In this document: positions 57,461 through 64,000 of the stretch, piece after piece
How the letters are laid out: every line of letters starts with the position of its first letter
How positions within the stretch are numbered: position 1 is the stretch's first letter
Assembly (NCBI GenBank): GCA_032718475.1
Contig: JAUCBJ010008736.1
Location: forward strand, 1 to 64,000
Length of the DNA: 64,000 nt
Direction of reading: 5' to 3'
DNA from: Nemertoderma westbladi
Taxonomy: Eukaryota > Xenacoelomorpha > Nemertodermatida > Nemertodermatidae
The notes under the pieces: model-generated
The model's input: only the letters and a program-made list of their open reading frames with translations
Told to the model about the DNA's origin: nothing
Database searches by the model: none
Translations under genes and position numbers: made by a program

Positions 57461-57582
57461 AATAATCAGCGAAAGTAGAATAATTTTACTAATATAAGCA
57501 TAAAACACAAAGAGCACATTCAACAGACAAAGTTTAAGAAATTTATGAAGGGCAGACAATGAGTATATATTTATTTATCATA

Positions 57583-59765
57583 TCATTCATTTACACACAT
57601 TTCACAGTTTATCAGTTCATGTCGGTGCCGTTTACAAACAGGTTTTGTACAATTCTGGCAGATGCCAACAGTTTTAATGTCCGATGCGGCGGGGCAAAGG
57701 AAACACCGCTTCCTCTTGCGTGTTCCACTTACAACAATTCCTTGGCTGGAAGAAGGTGACTGTCCTTGAATAGCCACAGCCAGGCTGTGTGACTGCTGTG
57801 GGATGTGACAGCTCAGTTTACGTGATTGAATGGCCACCTTGAGTAAACCTTCAGAAAGAGACAGAAGAAATTTCCTCCTGTCTGTATTTGAACGTTTGCC
57901 AGGGGAAGGATAATAAAGCTTAAATATAACATATGAAGCAATTCCAGCCACATCAACCATTGTATAAAACAATTTCTGTGGCCATCGAAAAGTTCCACGA
58001 CGGACTGTCATCATCGTAACCATCTTGTCCATGACATCGACACCACATTTGCAGTGATTATAATCCACAATCATCTCCGGTTTCATCGCAGCAGTATCAA
58101 CACACTTTTGATCGTAGTGCATTGAAGAAATTAGTGTCACATTCTTCTTCTTTGCAGTGATGTAGGAGACTATTGTTGCAGTTTCCTGGTGACCAAACAA
58201 GCTGGAAAGCGGTGGCCTTGACCCAACAGTGGTAAACTCCAGTGGCAGCTCTGGCTTGTTCTTGCGTATTGTACCTAGGTATGAAAGTTTGAGCTGTCGC
58301 AGTTCATTCACAAGGGCTAAACTGGAAAAAAAGTTGTACGCACAAATATTGCGCCCTGAGTTCTTTATGGTATCAATTAGATCCAGCACAACACGCTTTC
58401 CTTGATTGACTTCACGGCCAGCACGCCCGGGTTGCTTGCCTAAGTAAACCTGCCCACTTATTGGATAGAAAGTGGTAGCATCGCACAGCCACCACACCTT
58501 GAGACCATATTTAGCTGGCTTACTCTTCATGTACTGCCTGAAGCTACACTTACCACGAAAAGGCGTTAACATTTCATCGACTGTCAAGTATGGACCAGGA
58601 ACATAGCAAGACCGTAGTCTGGAGGTAAATATGTCCCAAACATCACGAAGGGGTGCTAGTCGGTCCAGTCCTCGTCTAACGGAGCGAGTTTCTTTGGAAT
58701 CGAATCTCAAAAAACGCAAAAACTCCTTGACTCTCAGAAGACTGAATGCTGCATTATATATAGGCCGTCCATGACCTTTCACAGTATCAAACAACTCATC
58801 TATGGGTAATCGAGAATCCCGTTGTAAACCAGAATATATCAAAAATCCAATGAATCCAGTTAACTCTTCCAGTGTAAATGGAGTAAAGGCAGGTGAGTTC
58901 CGCAAACCCTCTTCATTTGAGTACTTCAGAACCACCGACATCAATGCAACATTGAACAACAACTGGAATGCATGTATTGGTTCTACAATATTCAAATCTC
59001 GAACATGTCGGGGCAATCCTGAAAAAAATAAAATAAAACAAATTTAGACAATAGGCTACTGCTACTGGTAGCCAACAAGTAGGGCATACCTAAATAACTT
59101 AAAATTAAAATTATTTGGATTGGATAGATCTTATAGATCTACAGATCTAGATAGCCTCAACTGATATTAGCTGTCAGGCTAGACATCTATAGCCACATTG
59201 ATCGGGTACAGGCTATATCAGTATATGGTATGCCCACCACAGATCATACAAACTACTCTGCTACTACAGCCTACTACTACCTACTACAGTACTACAACAA
59301 ACAGGCAAACAAACCTGAAGATGAACGGCAAATATTTATCTCACGAGTCTTTCCTGTGGTTGGAGCCTTACTGGCCCACAAATCAGTCACCACAACTTTC
59401 TTATTTACAAGTTTGTGAAAGACGCCAGAAGGTACATATAGAGGCGGTATTGGTACCGGTATATCATGTGGTTGAGCTGATTCACCATCGGTACTGGTGC
59501 CAGCATGACCAGTTGCAGTTGTAAGTGTTGTACCGGTAGGCAAATCCACAGAATCATCTCCAGATCCAGATGATGATTGAGATTCTACATTATCAGCTTC
59601 TGAATTTGACCCTTGAAGCCCATCTTCAACATCAGAAAGGCAACCTTCCTCCTCAGACTCACTTTCGAAATCGGGCCTATCAAAGAATAGATCTTGACGG
59701 GGTATGCGAGTTCTCCTTGGATATTCCTTGCGCGATGGGGTACCGGTACCCGTACCAGTAGCCAT
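57583..59765 (-). CDS. piggyBac transposase, two exons, one catalytic Asp lost
   Basis: Exon 1 runs 59765-59345 (start MATGTGTG). A 326-bp intron 59344-59019 has a GTGAGA donor and a TTTTTTTCAG acceptor; the split codon joins as Arg (KTR/LPRHV). Exon 2 runs 59018-57583; total about 618 residues. Exon 1 encodes an acidic, Ser-rich N-terminus. Exon 2 has the DDE_Tnp_1_7 core: first Asp in LTVDEMLTPFRGK (exon 2 residue 147) and third-Asp region in YNHCKCGVDVMDKM (residue 327). The second Asp box, normally DNWF or DNFF, reads CAYNFFSS: Tyr at residue 227, codon at 58338-58336, one base from Asp. The C-terminal zinc cross-brace (CFLC ... CQNC ... CKRH ... CEMC) that binds the ends is intact. Without that Asp, cleavage should fail. 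The open frame is otherwise undamaged. Confidence 0.92.
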
Positions 59766-60085
59766 TTATTAGTTCGTCGTCCAAACTACTGAACGAGACG
59801 GTCTGAATCCTTCATTTTTAACCATGAACAAAACGACAGGCAGTGACAGGACAGGTCAATGCAGGTTGAACGTGAACACACTGTACAGGCACCGGTACAG
59901 ACTGCTGACTGGCCTATGTAGAGTACCGGTACTGCTGTACGGTATACAGGTATAGCAGTATAGTCTGATAGTGTATATATGTATGCACAAGGCCTACTAG
60001 AGAACCTTAGGCCTTGCTATAGCAGTACTGCAGTAGCATACGGTGTAACTACAGCAAACAGAACTAACTGCAAACAGGTAAATCC
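59766..60085. other. 5' leader/promoter side of the piggyBac gene
   Basis: Non-coding, inside the element. Rich in GTACCGGTAC-type palindromes and CAGTACTG words; no clear TATA box could be fixed. Confidence 0.4.
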
Positions 60086-60317
60086 GTAGGGGTCGTTTGT
60101 GACCCAAACCGGCCAAATATGTGGGGACTTTGGAAAACAGTTCATAAAACCCAGAAAATTTGAAATTTTTTAAAATCTTTTGATGCTATGTTGTTTGTAG
60201 CATAATATGGTAAGAATTCATGAAATTTTGGGTTGGTGGGCCCAAAGCTATTTGATTGGTTGACAAAACAATATCTGCTCGGGTCGCAAAAGACCGGATC
60301 GGCCATGCGTGAGTTAA

Positions 60318-60856
60318 AGCAGTTTATTTTGATGGAAGAAGTGATAACACATTGGTATTAGTAGATGCAAAGAGGAGGTAAATTGCGGACATACAGGGTA
60401 TCAGGTAGTATTTCCAGGTCTATCTTTGACTTGAGCCGCTTGCTTAATGGTTAGAGCGTTAGACTTCGATCCCACCTGGACGTCATTGCCGACTTTGCAA
60501 AGCTGTGCCCAACAAAAGTTATAATAATATGAAACCACACATTCCCCTATAACACCAATAATACATTATAAAGATATAAATTTGGGTTTCTGACTAATTT
60601 CTGAATATCAGTAAAAGTACCGGTACTAAAATGAAATAACAGTATAATTACAGTATATAGGCCTCCTTACACTTCACCTAATCGTATATACACACAGTAC
60701 ATTACAGTGCTTGGCTGGCTGCAGTAATTGCGGGATATATCTGGTTATTTTTCCCTAGGCCACATTAAAGCTATATTTATTTAAAGTTATGTTATATGGA
60801 GAATCAAAAAGCCTGGAAGGATCTCATTTCCAATGTCCGAGCTCATTTGTCTTTGT
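60318..60856. other. spacer with a tRNA-like SINE fragment
   Basis: At 60437-60530, GCTTGCTTAATGGTTAGAGCG (A-box-like) and TCGATCCCACC (T-arm-like) lie too close for a tRNA and are followed by a non-tRNA body ending in an ATA run: a probable truncated SINE. The rest has no gene. Confidence 0.45.
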
Positions 60857-62024
60857 CAGGCCTGGATTAAGGGGGGGGCTGTGTGGGCTGCAGCCCACGG
60901 CCCAAGCGACTGAACCGGCCCTTTCAAATTGAGCTTTCCATTGTAATTGTTCTGTGCCTATAAGAGTCCCATGAAATATTAATCAATTCATAAGTCAAAT
61001 TATCCAAAATCATGTTTGTACTATAAATCCTGAGTAAATTTCCCCCAGCCCATAACCAAATATTTCCATACCTCACTGTTTCCACAATAGGAATTATGCC
61101 TCCCAGGCCACACTATACTGCCAAAGCAGGATAGGGCTATCAACCTGGACATATTAATTGGAAGCCAGCAGTCCCATTACCTACAGGCTATTTACTCTAC
61201 CTAACTAATGCTTTAGGGCAAGCTTGTAGCACAGGTGATGTGAGCACATGACCAATCGTGAAACACATACCACACCTTTACTATAATAAACAGAACAGAC
61301 AGACAGGAGGCTCTAAGCAAATGGCAGGGAAGACCTCCCTGTACATTGACACCAGGCTAGTGGCTTACCAAAACACGCTGTGATTGGTGTATTTGTTGAG
61401 ATATTGGATTTCTTCTATGAGTCATGAATCACTGACTCTGGACTGGATCTAATAAATTGCAGGTAATGTGTTACGTGATATTTATTGGTTGGCTATACCT
61501 CTACACGAAGTTCTTACTTCTTATCCTGTTGTAAAGTTATATATATTTAAGCTTCAGCTTATGACACAGTGGTAAATAAAATAATAGTGTTAGTTTTTGT
61601 TACATTATATTAACGCTACCGTGACTTATCAGCGTTAATTATTATTATTGACACACTTAAATTAACAAACATAATAATATCGTTAAAATTATTATTATTA
61701 AAATAAATTATCGTTTATTGTTTTGGTTAGAAAAGCTCAAGCTTGCCACTGTAATCTGCTCCATTCCGCTAATTATTAAATCTAATTGATATGATATGAT
61801 ATGATATGGTCTGTTAGATCAGCAATCAGTAGATAACACCATCACTGTAACCTGCTCCATTCCCTTAAATTACGAAAGGGAAATCTAGTTTCGTTATTTG
61901 TTTATTGTTTTGGTTATTGATTGTGAGATAGTTTTACTTAGCTGTACTTATATTGGTTATTGATAAAACTATGGTGATTTAAATTATTAGACAATTATAG
62001 AATTATCTCTACAATAATCAGATA
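60857..62024 (+). mobile_element. probable left end and leader of the hAT element
   Basis: CAGGCCTGGATTAAG at 60857, followed by GC-rich TGGGCTGCAGCCCA and GGCCC words, resembles the CAG-starting, GGATTAAG-containing termini of hAT elements with TTF-type transposases. The right end lies beyond the window, so neither the inverted repeat nor the 8-bp duplication can be confirmed. The remainder up to the start codon is AT-rich leader with no gene. Confidence 0.4.
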
Positions 62025-64000
62025 ATGGGAACATTTGTAAAGAACATTTCGAAGAAGGGTATTGGTGGTGCAGAAAAGATGCGAGCAAAAAAAGCTAAAG
62101 AGAAAAGAGAGAGTGTTTTGTTATCATCTGTGCCTAAGCTACGAACATATTTTACACCTATATCAGACCAAATAGACAAAACTTCGGATGAAACAGTAGA
62201 GCCTACCATTCCCCCAGTTGAATTACCTGATGCAGTCAGTGATGCTCCAATGCAATGCACCTCTGGCACAGGTGACTGTTTTAATGTAAACTTATCTGTA
62301 GCTGAAGAAATTGTTGATCCACTGTCAAATGCATCTGACGGCCAGGCCATTGCAAATCAATTTCATGGCTATGCTGGTGATGTTGAGCCATCTACTACTG
62401 ATCTGTGTATAACTCCAGATGTTGGGACATGGAATGAGGTAGTTATTGTTCCTGGCATGATAGAATTTTGGGTTGGTGAAGGGAGCACACAATGCCAAAA
62501 TATTGCTGGTGGTGACTTTTCTGCATCGAGCTATATTCACGCCAATGAGAAGTTTACCCGCTCTTGCACATTGTCATTGTTTGAACGCAAAATGGAAGGA
62601 CAACGACCAACAACACGCGAATGGCTTTGCTACTCACCTTCTCAAGGCAAGGTTTATTGCTTTCCTTGTAAATTATTGTCTTCGGATCGGACCAATCAAT
62701 TTGTTAACCCAGGATTCAACAATTGGAAACATGCAGCTGTGGTTGTTCGCAGGCATGAAAATTCCGAATGTCACCGAGATGCAATGATCGGTTTGGTGAT
62801 TAGAAGAGACGCAAAAAGACGTGTGGATGCAGCACTGCTTAAGGAATTTGAAATCCAGAATAATTATTGGCAACAGGTACTTACTCGAGCTGTAAGTGTA
62901 ATAAGAAAACTCACTGAACGTGGGTTGCCATTGCGTGGCAGTTATGAACATATAGGTTCAACTCAAAACGGTAATTTCTTAGGAATGATGGAGTTAGTGG
63001 CAGAGTATGATCCATTTCTTAAGGGGCATATTGATAAATATGCCGATCAAGGAAAGGGAAACGTTTCTTACTTGTCCAAAACTGTATACGAAGAACTTGT
63101 GGAGCTTATGGCACAAGCTGTTTTGGAGTATATAATCAATGAGATAAAGTTGGCAAAGTATTATTCAGTATCAGTGGATTCTACTCCTGATGTAGCTCAC
63201 ATTGACCAGCTCACATTCATAATACGATATGTGTTACCTGATGGCCCAGTCGAAAGATTTATTAAGTTTATTGACATTGGACAGCACACTGGAGAACATC
63301 TTGCAACAACTATAATGGGTTTACTGGAAGGATTTGGAATCCCACTAAGTCATTGCCGTGGGCAGAGCTATGACAATGCCCCCAATATGTCTGGAAAGTA
63401 TAATGGCACACAGGCCATTATAAGAGCAGCAAATCCTCTTGCCGATTTTGTACCATGTGCTGCACACTCACTCAATTTAATTGGCCAATCGGCAGCCAGT
63501 AGCTGCCTGCAGGCTGTTATTTTTTTCAACTTTGTTGAAAAATTATATTCATTTTTCTCTGCTTCTACCTATCGCTGGTCTATTTTGCAAAACCATCTTA
63601 AAGATCGAAAGCTACCAACTGTTAAGGTCCTTTCGGAGACAAGGTGGTCGGCCAGAGCAGATGCCACAGGTGCTCTTGAGCGAGGTTATGGAGAAATTCG
63701 TAATGCCCTTACGGATATATCTAATAACAGTGCCCAGAAGCCGGATTGTCGTGCTGAAGCCAGGGGTTTGGCTGATCAGATGGGATCACTCGAAATATCA
63801 ATAATGGCTGAAGTCTGGCATACAATTCTGGAAAGGTTTCAGTCTACCAACACCCTTCTTCAATCCTCTTCCCTGGATATAAACCAAGCTGTTTCTTTGC
63901 TGAAGTCATTAACCGAATTTGTTGAAGAGTTGCGAACTCAATTTCCTAAGTTTGAACAACAAGGCAAAGAACGATGCGGTGAGGATTATGTGAGAATAAC
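62025..64000 (+). CDS. hAT-family transposase with TTF zinc finger (runs off the window)
   Basis: Open for about 658 codons from the ATG at 62025 to the window end without a stop. The N-terminus is a disordered tail with a basic start. The TTF/BED-like zinc region reads REWLCYSPSQGKVYCFPCKLL with HENSECHRDA further on. The RNase H-like core follows: first catalytic Asp in YSVSVDSTPDV, second in GQSYDNAPNM, then PCAAHSLNLIG (CxxH) at the start of the insertion domain, and SETRWSARADA. This is the ZMYM/TTF type of hAT protein, also found as domesticated host genes. The C-terminal dimerisation domain and catalytic Glu are outside the window. The undamaged frame suggests a young transposon or a domesticated gene. 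Confidence 0.9.
   Translation, partial: MGTFVKNISKKGIGGAEKMRAKKAKEKRESVLLSSVPKLRTYFTPISDQIDKTSDETVEPTIPPVELPDAVSDAPMQCTSGTGDCFNVNLSVAEEIVDPLSNASDGQAIANQFHGYAGDVEPSTTDLCITPDVGTWNEVVIVPGMIEFWVGEGSTQCQNIAGGDFSASSYIHANEKFTRSCTLSLFERKMEGQRPTTREWLCYSPSQGKVYCFPCKLLSSDRTNQFVNPGFNNWKHAAVVVRRHENSECHRDAMIGLVIRRDAKRRVDAALLKEFEIQNNYWQQVLTRAVSVIRKLTERGLPLRGSYEHIGSTQNGNFLGMMELVAEYDPFLKGHIDKYADQGKGNVSYLSKTVYEELVELMAQAVLEYIINEIKLAKYYSVSVDSTPDVAHIDQLTFIIRYVLPDGPVERFIKFIDIGQHTGEHLATTIMGLLEGFGIPLSHCRGQSYDNAPNMSGKYNGTQAIIRAANPLADFVPCAAHSLNLIGQSAASSCLQAVIFFNFVEKLYSFFSASTYRWSILQNHLKDRKLPTVKVLSETRWSARADATGALERGYGEIRNALTDISNNSAQKPDCRAEARGLADQMGSLEISIMAEVWHTILERFQSTNTLLQSSSLDINQAVSLLKSLTEFVEELRTQFPKFEQQGKERCGEDYVRI

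Larger units (their letters stand above)
57204..60313 (-). mobile_element. complete piggyBac element
   Basis: Flanked by TTAA at 57200-57203 and 60314-60317. Terminal repeats: CCCACCCATGGCCG on the left and CTCACGCATGGCCG on the right (reverse complement), 12 of 14 matching. Both are followed by CCGG and CGACCCGAG blocks, with about 25 extra bases on the left. A further subterminal copy, GGGTCGTTTGTGACCC, is at 60092. TTAA targeting and a piggyBac transposase inside make the class certain. Confidence 0.92.

Overview
The window is invertebrate animal nuclear DNA. It holds a Cys-loop neurotransmitter-gated channel of the GABA/glycine-receptor type and a Qbc-SNARE related to SNAP-25/SNAP-29. Around them lies a dense mixture of eukaryotic retrotransposons, DNA transposons, foldback elements and satellites. 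Intergenic DNA is AT-rich and full of G-tracts and short palindromic words. I cannot name the phylum from the sequence. Only two genes look like ordinary host genes: the SNARE (about 27.2-27.9 kb, minus) and the channel (52.1-53.3 kb, minus).

Layout, left part. At 0-2.1 kb a decayed non-LTR element carries a reverse transcriptase and a likely restriction-like endonuclease. At 3.1-5.1 kb is an orphan repeat gene (element C) split by a 1.4 kb TTAA-flanked element. A 29-bp satellite fills 5.1-6.9 kb. At 6.9-10.3 kb is the best copy of an APE-endonuclease/RT non-LTR family, called LINE-A here; eight pieces lie in the window, plus one divergent relative. At 10.4-15.9 kb a frameshifted Merlin-like transposase sits among long arms of a foldback family (FB-D). 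A 64-bp satellite occupies 17.0-20.9 kb, a Harbinger-type MITE lies at 21.8 kb, and a 66-70 bp satellite at 23.5-24.9 kb.

Middle part. A tRNA-derived SINE lies at 26.2 kb, followed by the SNARE gene. At 28.2-32.1 kb come a LINE-A 5' piece, a second element C (broken by a MITE that itself contains an FB-D arm) and a LINE-A 3' piece. A complete palindromic foldback element with TTAA flanks is at 32.2-33.0 kb. A CR1/L2-like RT fragment and another LINE-A copy fill 33.9-36.6 kb, and a gag-like broken ORF lies at 36.85-37.9 kb. At about 38.3-44.9 kb a decayed protein of a widespread but unnamed family, with transposase-like features, lies between diverged inverted repeats. A 3 kb LINE-A copy with a clean 8-bp target duplication interrupts it.

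Right part. A PIF/Harbinger transposase relic (45.7-46.7 kb), several tandem repeats (46.9-49.4 kb) and a second copy of the MITE-B family (50.3-50.8 kb) precede the channel gene. A 20-bp satellite (54.2-55.4 kb) is interrupted by a LINE 3' end and followed by LINE-A. A complete two-exon piggyBac element with TTAA target sites (57.2-60.3 kb) lacks one catalytic aspartate. The window ends inside a long open hAT-type (TTF zinc finger) transposase.

The contents record layered insertion. The strongest lead to something undescribed is the inverted-repeat-flanked unit at 38.3-44.9 kb; the next is the FB-D foldback family. All coordinates of decayed elements are estimates made by eye.
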